DNA of 64,000 nt, from contig NZ_CP162553.1 in NCBI RefSeq assembly GCF_040939785.1, forward strand, positions 3,534,001 to 3,598,000, written 5' to 3'. This DNA comes from Bradyrhizobium lupini (GTDB taxonomy: Bacteria; Pseudomonadota; Alphaproteobacteria; Rhizobiales; Xanthobacteraceae). The first letter of the stretch is position 1; each line of letters begins with the position of its first letter. Shown one piece after another: positions 18,996 to 27,760 of the stretch. The notes below the pieces were generated by a model. That model saw nothing but the letters and a program-made list of their open reading frames with translations, did no database searches and had not been told where the DNA came from. Position numbers and translations under genes: made by a program.

Positions 18996-20072
18996 TCAGT
19001 GCGCTATAGATTGAATAGCATTCATCTTGAGCCGACGATATTCCGTCGGCGTCACGCCGGTCACGGCCTTGAAGGCGCGGTTGAAGGGACCGAGCGACTG
19101 GAAGCCGGAGTCCATCGCGATGGTGATGACCGGGACCTCGGCCTGGGCGGGATCGGCCAGCGCGGCCTTGGCCTCCTCGATCCGGTGGCTGTTCAGGAAC
19201 ACATTGAAATTGCGGTAGCCGAGCCCCTGGTTGATCAGCCGGCGCAGCCGGTATTCGGGAATTTTCAGCCGGCCCGCCAGCACGCCGATGCTGATGTTCT
19301 CCTGGCGATAGATCCGTTCGTCCGCCATCAGCCGCATCAGGGCGTCGATGAGCTTTTGGTCGGCGGCATCCTCGCCGATGATAGGCTGGCTCGCCGCGAT
19401 CGCGGGCGCAGCCTCCGCGGCAGCCGGAAACAGGTCGGCGCCATCGACGCGCATCATCGCATAGGCGATGGCCGCGACGATGCTGGCGAGCACGCCGGTA
19501 TTGACGGTGTTGGCAACATCGCCGACGTCGCTGCCGGCGAGGATCTGGAGCAGCGCGTTCAATCCGCCATAGAGCGCGGCAGCACAGACGATGAAGACAC
19601 GGACGCGGCGGCGGCGCTCGACCAGATCGGCCGACCATGAGCCGATCGTCTGCACGATCGCGAGCGCAATGAAGCCGAGCACGATCAGGTTCACCGCGGT
19701 GACGGCGACCCGGACATGTCCGCCGGGTGCGATCCAGAGACAGCTGACGAAGCTGAAGGCTGTCACCAGCCCCCAGGTCAATCCGTGCCACCGGCGCAGG
19801 CGAAACTCATCGTCGAACAGCGCCCGCGTGAACAGCCAGAACACCACGATATTGCCGGTCGACAACGCGATCAGCGGCGCATGCCATGCCGGTACCAGCG
19901 ATGATGTTCCGACAGAATAGCTCACAGCATGCGCGGCCGAGCCGAGCGCAAAGGCCGCACCGAGCCGGGCTGCCAGCACATTGCGGAAATCCGAGAGCAA
20001 TGACGCTGCCAGCACCAGCAGCAGCGCCACGGCGGCGGCGCGAAAGGCGAGTTCGGTTGCGGCTGGGGTCAT
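18996..20072 (-). CDS. AraC-family regulator with N-terminal membrane domain
   Basis: A 358-residue protein with six to seven hydrophobic helices over the first 215 residues and a C-terminal AraC/XylS DNA-binding domain. The two helix-turn-helix units lie around ISIGVLAGRLKIPEYRLRRL and VPVITIAMDSGFQSLGPFNR, ending FKAVTGVTPTEYRRL, the AraC signature. Membrane-embedded AraC regulators of this type are thought to sense a signal at the membrane, but the ligand here is unknown. It shares an orientation with the serine hydrolase downstream (about 80 bases apart), which it might regulate. Confidence 0.9.
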   Translation of the reverse strand: MTPAATELAFRAAAVALLLVLAASLLSDFRNVLAARLGAAFALGSAAHAVSYSVGTSSLVPAWHAPLIALSTGNIVVFWLFTRALFDDEFRLRRWHGLTWGLVTAFSFVSCLWIAPGGHVRVAVTAVNLIVLGFIALAIVQTIGSWSADLVERRRRVRVFIVCAAALYGGLNALLQILAGSDVGDVANTVNTGVLASIVAAIAYAMMRVDGADLFPAAAEAAPAIAASQPIIGEDAADQKLIDALMRLMADERIYRQENISIGVLAGRLKIPEYRLRRLINQGLGYRNFNVFLNSHRIEEAKAALADPAQAEVPVITIAMDSGFQSLGPFNRAFKAVTGVTPTEYRRLKMNAIQSIAH

Positions 20073-20160
20073 CGGGTGCTGCGATGGGTCGCGGTTGACA
20101 TCGGCCGAACATCCTTCGTAGCGCCTGTTTTTTCAAGCACCATCGCTCGCCGCGCGCACT

Positions 20161-20265
20161 CTGTCATCGCCCGGCTTGACCGGACGATCCAGTACTCCGA
20201 GACGGCCATGATTGAACGGATAGGCCGCCGCGTACTGGATGCCCCGCCTTCGCGGGGCATGACAG
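20161..20265. repeat. Palindromic intergenic repeat, family B, copy 1
   Basis: Starts CTGTCATCGCCCGGCTTGAC, has GATCCAGTACTCCGAGACGG in the left half and CGTACTGGATGCCCCGCC in the right half, and ends CGGGGCATGACAG. The arms are inverted, with CAGTACTCC facing CGTACTGG. A second copy of the same length lies at 33854-33958 in the opposite orientation. Confidence 0.85.
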
Positions 20266-20336
20266 CGGGCTTAGCCGCGACGCTGGCGCGGAATCCTGCT
20301 AGTATCGAGCCCAAGCAATTTAGACGGAGTTTTACC

Positions 20337-21254
20337 ATGAGCTGGCAACCCTCGAACGATCCCGTGCTCGGCGATCCCATGTCCTGCGATGCGCTCGATC
20401 TCGTCATCGTGCCGCGCACGCGCGATCTCGGCGACGGCTTCGCGGTACGCCGCGCGTTGCCGCACGGCAAGCGGCAGATGGTCGGCCCCTTCATCTTCTT
20501 CGACCATTTCGGGCCGGTGCAGTTCGTCTCAGGCAAGGGCATGGACGTGCGGCCGCACCCGCATATCGGGCTTGCCACCGTCACCTATCTGTTCGACGGC
20601 GCGATCATGCATCGTGACAGCGAGGGCAACATCCAGGAGATCCAGCCCGGCGCGATGAATTTGATGACGGCAGGCCGTGGCATCGCGCATTCCGAGCGCA
20701 CGCCGGATGTGCAGCGCGCCTCGGGGCAGAAGATGCTGGGCCTGCAAAGCTGGATCGCGCTGCCGGCGGGATCGGAAGAGATCGCACCGTCGTTTCAGCA
20801 CTACGGCGCGGGTGACCTGCCGATGGTCTCCGAGCGCGACTTCACCGCGAAGGTGATTGCGGGCTCGGCCTTCGGCGTCACTTCCCCTGTTTCGATGGTC
20901 TCGCCCTGGTTCTACACCGAGGTCACCGCGGTCGCGGGCGCAATCGTGCCGCTCGACCCCGATCACGAGGAGCGCGCCATCTATGTCGTCGACGGCGAGG
21001 TCGAGATCGCGAACGAGCGCTACGAGGGGCCGCGGCTCCTGATCTTCCGGCCGGGCGACCGCATCACGGTGAAGGCGCTCAAAGCCACGCGGATGATGTT
21101 TCTGGGCGGCGACGCGCTGGAGGGCCCGCGCCACATCTGGTGGAATTTCGTCTCCTCCAGCAAGGAGCGGATCGAGCAGGCCAAGCAGGACTGGAAAACC
21201 GGCCGCTTCGCTGCGGTTCCGCAGGAACATGAGTTCATTCCGCTGCCGGAATAG
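20337..21254 (+). CDS. Pirin-family protein
   Basis: A 305-residue bicupin of the pirin family; members are metal-binding, and some have quercetin dioxygenase activity or act as cofactors. The N-terminal cupin carries the metal ligands in [17 protein letters not shown] (His pair and His) and the Glu/His of [12 protein letters not shown]. The C-terminal cupin region ends [19 protein letters not shown], the strongest pirin signature. ATG 20337 is chosen because [10 protein letters not shown] begins there and the preceding open frame runs through a palindromic repeat. No partner gene suggests a substrate. Confidence 0.92.
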   Translation: MSWQPSNDPVLGDPMSCDALDLVIVPRTRDLGDGFAVRRALPHGKRQMVGPFIFFDHFGPVQFVSGKGMDVRPHPHIGLATVTYLFDGAIMHRDSEGNIQEIQPGAMNLMTAGRGIAHSERTPDVQRASGQKMLGLQSWIALPAGSEEIAPSFQHYGAGDLPMVSERDFTAKVIAGSAFGVTSPVSMVSPWFYTEVTAVAGAIVPLDPDHEERAIYVVDGEVEIANERYEGPRLLIFRPGDRITVKALKATRMMFLGGDALEGPRHIWWNFVSSSKERIEQAKQDWKTGRFAAVPQEHEFIPLPE

Positions 21255-21331
21255 GCTATCCCGGTTTCCGGTCGCGCGATCAGGCGCGGCCGGATGTCCC
21301 GTCGCAAGGCCTTGCTCCGAAAGTTCTGCCG

Positions 21332-22246
21332 ATGACCACCATGCTCTCCAGCGACCTGCCCCTGCCCAAGATCGGGCGCGGCAAGGTGCGCGATATCTAC
21401 GCCGTCGACGACGACCGCCTGCTGCTCGTCACCACGGACCGCATCAGCGCCTTCGATGTCGTGATGGGCGAGACCATCCCGATGAAGGGCGCGGTGCTGA
21501 CGCAAATCAGCGCCTTCTGGTTCAACGAGCTCGAAGGCGTGGTGCCGCATCACATGATCAGCGCCGACACCGACGAGATCATCGCCGCCGTGCCGGCCTT
21601 GAAGCCGCATCGCGCCGAAATTCTCGGCCGCGCCATGCTGTGCCGCCGGACCACGGTGTTTCCGATCGAATGCGTGATCCGCGGTTATCTCTCGGGCTCG
21701 GCCTGGAAGGAATATGCAGCAAGCGGAACGCTGGCCGGCGAGAAGCTGAAGGCGGGACTTGTCGAGAGCGAGAAGCTGGAGCCCTCGATCTTCAGCCCGG
21801 CGACCAAGGCCGAGACCGGCCATGACGAGAACATTACCATCGCAAAAATGCGCGAGGTCGTCGGCGACGAGACGGCCTACACGCTCGAGAGCATGACGCG
21901 CGCGATCTACACGCTCGGCGAGGAGCTCGCCCGCGAACAGGGCATCATCATCGCCGACACCAAGTTCGAATTCGGCCGCGACAAGGACGGCCGCATCATC
22001 CTGATCGACGAAGTCATGACGCCGGATAGTTCGCGCTTCTGGGCCGTCGATGCCTACAAACCCGGCCAGCCGCAGGCGAGCTTCGACAAGCAGCCCTTGC
22101 GCGACTATCTCGATGTCGAGCGCCGCGCCGGCCGCTGGAACGGCGACGCCCCGCCGCCGCCTTTGCCCGCAAGCGTGGTGGACGCGACCAGCAAGCGGTA
22201 TCTGGAAGCATATCGCCGCGTGACGGGAAGCGAACTCAAGATCTAG
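21332..22246 (+). CDS. purC: SAICAR synthase
   Basis: PurC joins aspartate to CAIR with ATP, the eighth step of purine biosynthesis, in the cytoplasm. The 304-residue product is the longer type seen in many alphaproteobacteria and yeast Ade1. Motifs are [20 protein letters not shown] at the N-terminus, [11 protein letters not shown], the substrate loop [16 protein letters not shown], and [15 protein letters not shown] 21332 starts [20 protein letters not shown]. Other pur genes are not adjacent. An IS30-family element lies about 135 bases downstream. Confidence 0.95.
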   Translation: MTTMLSSDLPLPKIGRGKVRDIYAVDDDRLLLVTTDRISAFDVVMGETIPMKGAVLTQISAFWFNELEGVVPHHMISADTDEIIAAVPALKPHRAEILGRAMLCRRTTVFPIECVIRGYLSGSAWKEYAASGTLAGEKLKAGLVESEKLEPSIFSPATKAETGHDENITIAKMREVVGDETAYTLESMTRAIYTLGEELAREQGIIIADTKFEFGRDKDGRIILIDEVMTPDSSRFWAVDAYKPGQPQASFDKQPLRDYLDVERRAGRWNGDAPPPPLPASVVDATSKRYLEAYRRVTGSELKI

Positions 22247-22258
22247 TGCAGGCCTTAG

Positions 22259-22381
22259 CGTCGTCCTGGACCAGCGAACGAAGTGAGCGCCGATCCAGGA
22301 CCCATTACCGCCGGGCGCGGTTTGGCGAAGACTGTGGCCGTCACCTCGCGCCACGACTCCTCCCTGGGATAATGGGTCCCC
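22259..22381. repeat. Palindromic repeat family D, left part (split by IS)
   Basis: Begins CGTCGTCCTGGACC, contains GATCCAGGACCCATTACC and later GATAATGGGTCCC, which is its partial inverse. The sequence resumes after the IS with CCCGGCCTTCGCCGGGACG and ACAC (23415-23438), the inverse of the left tip. The element was therefore interrupted by the insertion. Confidence 0.6.
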
Positions 22382-23414
22382 TGAGTTCACAAACGAAGTG
22401 CAACACTTCCATCTGGAGGTGTTGCCATGGGGCGGACTTACAAACAGCTCTCCCTTGACGATCGATGCGAGATTGCCCGCCTTTCGGCCAATGGCGGCTC
22501 GGTCGGGCAAATCGCGGCAGCTTTGGATCGGCCGCCATCAACGATCTCTCGGGAGCTGAGGCGGAACCGTGGCAGGCAAGTCGGCTACAAGCCAAGCTAT
22601 GCTCAGCAGCAGACCCGGGCGCGGCGCTGGAAGGGCTCTCGCCTCGAGTGGGACGCCAGCTTGCGCCGCGAGGTCTTGGCAGGCTTGAGCCGCGGTTGGT
22701 CACCCGAACAGGTCGCAGGCAGGCTGGCCCGGGAACGTGGCCGTAGGGTGATCTCCTGCGAGAGCATCTACCGCTTCATCTACGCCCAGATCACACGCAC
22801 GACGGACTTCACCTGGCGGCGCTATCTGCCTCGAGGCAAGAGCAAGCGAGGCCACCGCGGCAAACGAGGCGGGAGCCCCGCAAGCTTCATCGAAGGCCGT
22901 GTTTCGCTGGCAGAACGGCCTGCCGAGGTCGCCGATCGCAAAGTCCCGGGCCACTGGGAAGCCGATCTGATGATGTTCTCCAAATACCGGCAGGCCATCC
23001 TGGCCGTCCACGAGCGAACCTCGCGCCTGCTGCTCGCCGTTCCCATCGAACGCAAGTTCGCCGCCGGTATCGCTAGCCATCTCGTACGCCTGTTCAAAGC
23101 CGTACCGGAGGCACTGCGCCGTACCGTCACCTTCGACAACGGCACCGAGTTCGCCGCCCACCTTTCCTTGCAGAGCCTCTTGATGAAGACCTTCTTCTGC
23201 GACCCGCACGCGCCGTGGCAAAAGGGCGGCATCGAGAACGCCATCGGCCGCTTGCGCCGCTTCATCCCCCGAAAGACCGACCTCGAAAAGCTCCCAACCA
23301 GGCGCTTCCGTCAGTCCATTGCCGCCTACAACAACACCCCGCGCAAATGCCTTGACTTCAGAACCCCGGCAGAGGCCTTCTCCTCTCAACTGTTGCACTT
23401 CGAGTGTGAATCCA
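22382..23414 (+). mobile_element. IS30-family insertion sequence
   Basis: About 1033 bases with one transposase gene. The terminal inverted repeats are 22382-22408 and 23388-23414. Reading inward both contain TTCACA, then CGAAGTGCAACA two bases later, matching at about 22 of 27 positions. The flanks are CC (22380-22381) and CC (23415-23416), compatible with the short 2-3 bp target duplications of the family, though the C-rich context makes the exact edges uncertain. It sits inside a palindromic repeat between purC and the SulP gene. Confidence 0.8.
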
Positions 23415-23497
23415 CCTCCCGGCCTTCGCCGGGACGACACCGAATGGCGGGCGCGTCGGTTTCTTCCATCCGGCTTGCAAGAATCTTGTTGCGCTAA
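22427..23497 (+). CDS. IS30-family transposase, C-terminus read into flanking DNA
   Basis: A 356-residue DDE transposase. The N-terminal helix-turn-helix includes LSLDDRCEIARLSANGGSVG and PPSTISRELRRNRG. The catalytic triad is Asp in HWEADLMMF, Asp in TFDNGTEF, and Glu in KGGIENAIGRLRRF, followed by TPAEAF at the domain end. The frame crosses the right terminal repeat without a stop, and the last 26 or so residues (from SRPSPGRH) come from host sequence, ending TAA 23495-23497. The first 330 residues are complete, so the element may still be active. Confidence 0.92.
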   Translation: MGRTYKQLSLDDRCEIARLSANGGSVGQIAAALDRPPSTISRELRRNRGRQVGYKPSYAQQQTRARRWKGSRLEWDASLRREVLAGLSRGWSPEQVAGRLARERGRRVISCESIYRFIYAQITRTTDFTWRRYLPRGKSKRGHRGKRGGSPASFIEGRVSLAERPAEVADRKVPGHWEADLMMFSKYRQAILAVHERTSRLLLAVPIERKFAAGIASHLVRLFKAVPEALRRTVTFDNGTEFAAHLSLQSLLMKTFFCDPHAPWQKGGIENAIGRLRRFIPRKTDLEKLPTRRFRQSIAAYNNTPRKCLDFRTPAEAFSSQLLHFECESTSRPSPGRHRMAGASVSSIRLARILLR

Positions 23498-23547
23498 GTC
23501 TCCAGTCGTCTACCTCTCGGAGGGGAATACTCAGCGAGTGGCACGGC

Positions 23548-25764
23548 GTGACAGATCCAGCGATTGGCTTCACTCCGTCGACCGGGCTCAATCCGGCCCT
23601 CAAGCGCGCGCTGAACGATATATTGGGCGGGAGCGCCGCCAGCGTCCTGACCGTCACGTTCGGACTGTCCTACGCGCTGCTGATCTTCGCGGGGCCGTTG
23701 TCGCCCTATCTGTCCTACGGCATCACGGCCACTTTCGTCAGCTCCGCGGTGCTTGCGGCCGTCGTCGGGCTCGGCAGCTCGCTGCCCTTCGCGATTGCAG
23801 CCCCCGACAGCTCGACCGCCGCGGTGACGGGTATCCTGGCGGCCTCGGTGGTCGAACGCATCGAGACGGCGAACCTGTCGACGCCGTTGCTGTCCCCGAT
23901 CCTGATCACGCTCGGCCTGTCGACGATGCTGACAGGATTGGTGCTGTGTGGACTGGGCCTGACGCGGCTTGGCCGCGCCATCCGTTACGTGCCTTATCCG
24001 GTGGTCGGCGGCTTCCTCGGCGCCACCGGACTTCTCATCGTCATGGGTGCGGTCCGGGTGATCACCGACCACCCGCTGCAATTCGCGACACTGTCGCACT
24101 TCGCCGACCGCACCATCCTGCTGGAGCTCGGTGCCGCCTGCGCGATGGCGCTGGTGCTGTATCTCACCTGGCACCGCTCGCGCAGCCCGTTCGGACTGCC
24201 GATCATCCTGGTCGGCGGCGTGCTCACCGCGCATCTGGCGTTCTGGATCACCGGCGTTTCCTTCGATGAGGCGCGGGCGTTGGGCTGGACCTTTCAGCCC
24301 CCGCCGCAAGCGGTGTTCATGCTGCCCTGGCATACCGACGATCTCGCCCGCTATCCCTGGTTTGCCATACCGGACCTGCTTGGCAATGTCGTCGCCGTCA
24401 TCTTCGTCACGGCCTCCAGCACGCTGTTCAACACCACCGGCATCGAGGTGGCCACGCATCGCGAAGCCAATCTGGAGTGTGAGCTGAACGTCACCGGCGC
24501 CGCCAACATCCTGACCGGCATGCTGGGCGGCTACCCCGGTTGCAGCTCGACCAGCCGCTCGATGCTCAATTTCAGCAGCGGCGGCCGCGGGCGCCTGTCC
24601 GGCCTCACCGCCGCAGCGCTGTCGCTGCTGGTGCTTGCCGTCGCACCCGAGCTGCTCGGCTTCATCCCCAAATGCGTGCTCGGCGGGCTGTTGCTCTATC
24701 TCGGCGCCGACCAGTTGCACAAATGGATCATCGAGTCGCGCAAGCGGCTGTCGAAGCTCGAATATCTCTCGCTGATCGCCATCATCGCGATCATCGTGGC
24801 CTGGGGTTTCGTGCCGGGCATCCTGATCGGCGTCATCATCGGCTGCGCGACGTTTGCGTTCAGCGCCGCGCGGGTCGAGTCGATCAAATACAGTTTCGAC
24901 GGCTCGGAGTACCGCTCCTCGCTCGACCGCTCGCGCGACGACCAGGCCGTGCTGCTTGCCCACGGGGGCAAGATCCAGGGCCTCAATCTCCAGAGCTATC
25001 TCTTCTTCGGCTCCGCCAACCGGCTCTACCAGCACGTCAAGCAGCTGCTGCAGGAACGCCCCGAGTGCCGCTATCTGCTGTTTGACTTCAAGCTCGTCAC
25101 CGGCGTGGATTCATCGGCTGCCTATAGTTTCGCCCAGATCAAGCGCAGCGCCGGCGATCTCGGAGTCGAGCTGATCCTGGTGCATCTGTCGGCTGCGGCC
25201 GAGAAGGTGCTGCGCTCCAGCGACTTCGTCGGCGAGGGCGTCACCATCATCCCCGAGCTCGATCGCGCGCTGGAATGGTGCGAGAACGAGCTCATCTCGC
25301 AGCATCAGGAGCTGGCGCAGGAAGAAGCCAGCCTGCGTGACTGGTTCACGCGAATGCTCGGCAGCGAAGACGGCGCCGACGAGCTGATCCGCCGCTGCCA
25401 GCGCATCGAGGTCGAAGCCGGCGAGGTCATCGTGCAGGCCGGCGCCCCGGCCGATTCCATGCATTTCATCCTCGACGGCCGCGTCGGCATCATGATCCCG
25501 GCCGATCACGACCGCACCACACGCGTGCGCAGCCTCGGCCGTTACACCACGATCGGCGAGATGGGGCTGGTGTCACAGACACCGCGCAGCGCGACCATCC
25601 AGGCCGAGGTCGACAGCGTGCTCTACGTGCTGAATACGCACCAGTTCGACGCCATCAAGACCGAGGATCCAGCGCTCAGCCACAAGCTGCTGACCTATTT
25701 CGTGTCGGTCATGGCGGAGCGGCTGACCTTTGCGAACCGCACGATCGCGGTGCTCAGGCGGTAG
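23548..25764 (+). CDS. SulP-type anion transporter fused to STAS and cyclic-nucleotide-binding domains
   Basis: A 738-residue inner-membrane protein. The SulP transport domain (about residues 1-440) has ten or more hydrophobic segments, including GGFLGATGLLIVMGAVRVIT and the LTGMLGGYPGCSSTSRSML stretch. A STAS domain follows (about 470-580; LLFDFKLVTGVDSSAAYSFA). The C-terminus is a cNMP-binding-like domain (about 610-720) with VEAGEVIVQAGAPADSMHFI and GEMGLVSQTPRSATIQAE, which resembles the phosphate-binding cassette. Members carry sulfate, bicarbonate or other anions. The start is GTG 23548, 50 bases past the stop of the IS transposase reading frame, so the IS may have altered its promoter. 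The anion is unknown. Confidence 0.88.
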   Translation: MTDPAIGFTPSTGLNPALKRALNDILGGSAASVLTVTFGLSYALLIFAGPLSPYLSYGITATFVSSAVLAAVVGLGSSLPFAIAAPDSSTAAVTGILAASVVERIETANLSTPLLSPILITLGLSTMLTGLVLCGLGLTRLGRAIRYVPYPVVGGFLGATGLLIVMGAVRVITDHPLQFATLSHFADRTILLELGAACAMALVLYLTWHRSRSPFGLPIILVGGVLTAHLAFWITGVSFDEARALGWTFQPPPQAVFMLPWHTDDLARYPWFAIPDLLGNVVAVIFVTASSTLFNTTGIEVATHREANLECELNVTGAANILTGMLGGYPGCSSTSRSMLNFSSGGRGRLSGLTAAALSLLVLAVAPELLGFIPKCVLGGLLLYLGADQLHKWIIESRKRLSKLEYLSLIAIIAIIVAWGFVPGILIGVIIGCATFAFSAARVESIKYSFDGSEYRSSLDRSRDDQAVLLAHGGKIQGLNLQSYLFFGSANRLYQHVKQLLQERPECRYLLFDFKLVTGVDSSAAYSFAQIKRSAGDLGVELILVHLSAAAEKVLRSSDFVGEGVTIIPELDRALEWCENELISQHQELAQEEASLRDWFTRMLGSEDGADELIRRCQRIEVEAGEVIVQAGAPADSMHFILDGRVGIMIPADHDRTTRVRSLGRYTTIGEMGLVSQTPRSATIQAEVDSVLYVLNTHQFDAIKTEDPALSHKLLTYFVSVMAERLTFANRTIAVLRR

Positions 25765-26586
25765 CCCTCGCATCCAGAAACGTTCTGCAATGTGCTACGA
25801 ACAAATCCGGGTATTGGAAAGGTGCGCCGTGTCCGGGTCGGGATACAGGATGAGCTGCGCATCACTCATCGCCTTGAACATGTTGTAGGCGTTGATGCTC
25901 GGGAACATTGAATCGTCGCTGCCGTGAACAATCAAGGTGGGCTGCGCGATTGCGCGGAGGATGGACGCCTCGTCCTTGCGGGCACACCAGGTGATGATCG
26001 CCTTCGCCTGAGGTTCGCTCACACTGTCTCCGCTTTCGGGATCCCGGTCCTGTGCGCGCGCAGTCGCTCGCGCGATAAAGCCCCTACCGGCGCGCTGGCT
26101 GGCCTCGGAGGGCGTAAAGAACAGCGGCAGCCTGACATCGGCAGCCCCACGGGCAAAGGCGTCGTTGACGACGGCCATCAGATGCTCCTCGCCGCCGCGC
26201 GGCGCCGCTCCCGCCACGATCATCTTGCGGACGAGCCCCGTCCCCCGGGCAGCGAGCACCTGAGCGATCATGCCACCGAGCGAGAAGCCGAGAAGATCGA
26301 CCTCACCGAGATCGAGCGCCCTGATGAAAGTTTCGGCATCCGCCGCCATCTGCTCGACGTTGTCCGGCGTCGCGCCGGAGCTCGTGCCGACGCCCGAATT
26401 GTTGAAAACGATGACCGGCCTGGTTTCCGCGAGCTGGTTCACCACGGCCGGATCCCAGGAATCCATGTTGCCTGTGAAATGCTGAAGCAGGACCAGTGGC
26501 ATACCCTTTGCCGGGCCGAGGCGCCTGAAGGCAAAGCGCATACCGCCGGCCTCGATGAATTCCGTTCGCGCCGTTTCAAGGGACAT
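25754..26586 (-). pseudogene. Alpha/beta hydrolase, frameshifted near the catalytic His
   Basis: An alpha/beta-hydrolase-fold protein of the haloperoxidase/esterase-like group. The ORF runs 26586 to 25795 (263 residues), starting MSLETARTEFIEAGG. The nucleophile elbow is GFSLGGMIAQVLA (Ser), and the acid lies near IVHGSDDSMFP. The family C-terminus GHGAPFQYPDLFVAHCRTFL is present in the next frame. It is entered by adding one base at CCCGG, about 25833-25836, and would stop at TGA 25756-25754. The current frame reads DPDTAHLSNTRICS and stops at 25795, losing the usual catalytic His context. Corrected, its end would overlap the SulP stop by about 11 bases. It is divergent from a GlxA-type regulator. 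Confidence 0.8.
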
Positions 26587-26807
26587 GCCTTTTCCTTTTT
26601 CTTGAAGTGCACGGATGGCTGCTGGCACGACGGCGAGCACTCCATATATGACGCTCGCCATATGTATGTGGTCTTCCCGCGCTCGAGGGTGGAGACGTAT
26701 CAGCCGGCTTACGGCATCGACAGGACGTAGATGCCATCATTTCGGCCATCCAATTGGCGAGGGGAGCAGGCGCACAAACAGGTGGTCCGTCGCATCCAGG
26801 AGTCATC
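26587..26807. promoter_or_regulatory. Divergent control region between hydrolase and GlxA-type regulator
   Basis: A 221-base gap with promoters expected in both directions. An AT-rich patch with CCATATATGACG and GCCATATGTATG lies near 26640-26670. Two direct GCCATC hexamers 12 bases apart (26733-26738, 26745-26750) are possible regulator half-sites. This is weak evidence; no consensus could be matched. Confidence 0.35.
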
Positions 26808-27749
26808 ATGAGAATCGGCTTGGTTCTGTCTCCGAGCTTCCAGGCCGTCTGTTTCGGCGCCGTCGCCGCTTTCGACGTGGCGAACAAGCAGGCTGGAGAA
26901 AAAATCTACGATGTTCGTGCGTTCTCGGAAGACGGCGGGCTGGTCACCTCGTCTGCTGGGATGCAAGTCATGACGGAGCCTTTCGATCAGGCCGCTTTCG
27001 ACACCCTCATCGTCGCGGCGGGCCTCGACATTCCAACCTCATCACCCGGCCTCGTCCGGCTGCTTCGCGCAGCGGCCCGGAATGCGCGGCGGGTTTCGTC
27101 GATCTGTCTCGGCTCGTTCGTGCTCGGTGACGCCGGGCTGTTGAACGGGCGGCGAGCGACCACGCATTGGCGCTACGCACAGGAGATGCAGGCCAGATTC
27201 CCGGGTTGCAATGTGGACGCCGACAAGATCTTCATTGCCGACGGCCAGATCTGGACGTCTGCCGGCATGAGCGCCGGCACCGACATGGTCGTCGGCATGA
27301 TCGAACGAGACCTCGGTGCCGAGAGGGCTCGCTCCGTGGCCAAAGGCATGGTCATGTACCACAGCCGCCCCGGCGGACAATCGCAGCATTCGGTTTTGCT
27401 GGAGGTCGGAACGAGCGAAGACAGGATCCAGAAGGCCCTGAACTACGCCCGGCAAAACCTGCGCGAGAGCCTCACGATCGAGGATTTGGCCCGCGCCGCC
27501 TGTCTCAGCCCGCGGCAATTCACGCGACTCTTCCGCTCGGCGACCGGCACGACGCCGGCCAAGGCCGTCGAAGCCTTGCGCCTCGAATCCGCGAAGCTGA
27601 TGCTGGAGCAGACTCGTTTGCCGATCGAGGTCGTGGCGCGCGAGACCGGCTTTGCGACCCGTGAGCGCATGCGACAGGCTTTTGTCCGCGTGCATGGCGA
27701 GGCGCCGCGGACCTTCCGCAAGGAGGCTGGGCCACTCGCCATGCTCTGA
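26808..27749 (+). CDS. GlxA-type transcriptional regulator (DJ-1/PfpI + AraC)
   Basis: A 313-residue regulator. The N-terminal DJ-1/PfpI-like domain (about 1-170) contains the nucleophile-elbow-like SSICLGSFVLGDAGLLNGRR and ATTHWRY. The C-terminal AraC domain (about 215-310) has two helix-turn-helix units around TIEDLARAACLSPRQFTRLF and IEVVARETGFATRERMRQAF. ATG 26808 begins MRIGLVLSPSFQ and has CCAGGAG upstream. It is divergent from the alpha/beta hydrolase, the usual arrangement for a regulator and its target. The effector is not known; relatives respond to amines, amides or other metabolites. Confidence 0.9.
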   Translation: MRIGLVLSPSFQAVCFGAVAAFDVANKQAGEKIYDVRAFSEDGGLVTSSAGMQVMTEPFDQAAFDTLIVAAGLDIPTSSPGLVRLLRAAARNARRVSSICLGSFVLGDAGLLNGRRATTHWRYAQEMQARFPGCNVDADKIFIADGQIWTSAGMSAGTDMVVGMIERDLGAERARSVAKGMVMYHSRPGGQSQHSVLLEVGTSEDRIQKALNYARQNLRESLTIEDLARAACLSPRQFTRLFRSATGTTPAKAVEALRLESAKLMLEQTRLPIEVVARETGFATRERMRQAFVRVHGEAPRTFRKEAGPLAML

Positions 27750-27760
27750 CGTGCCTCAAA

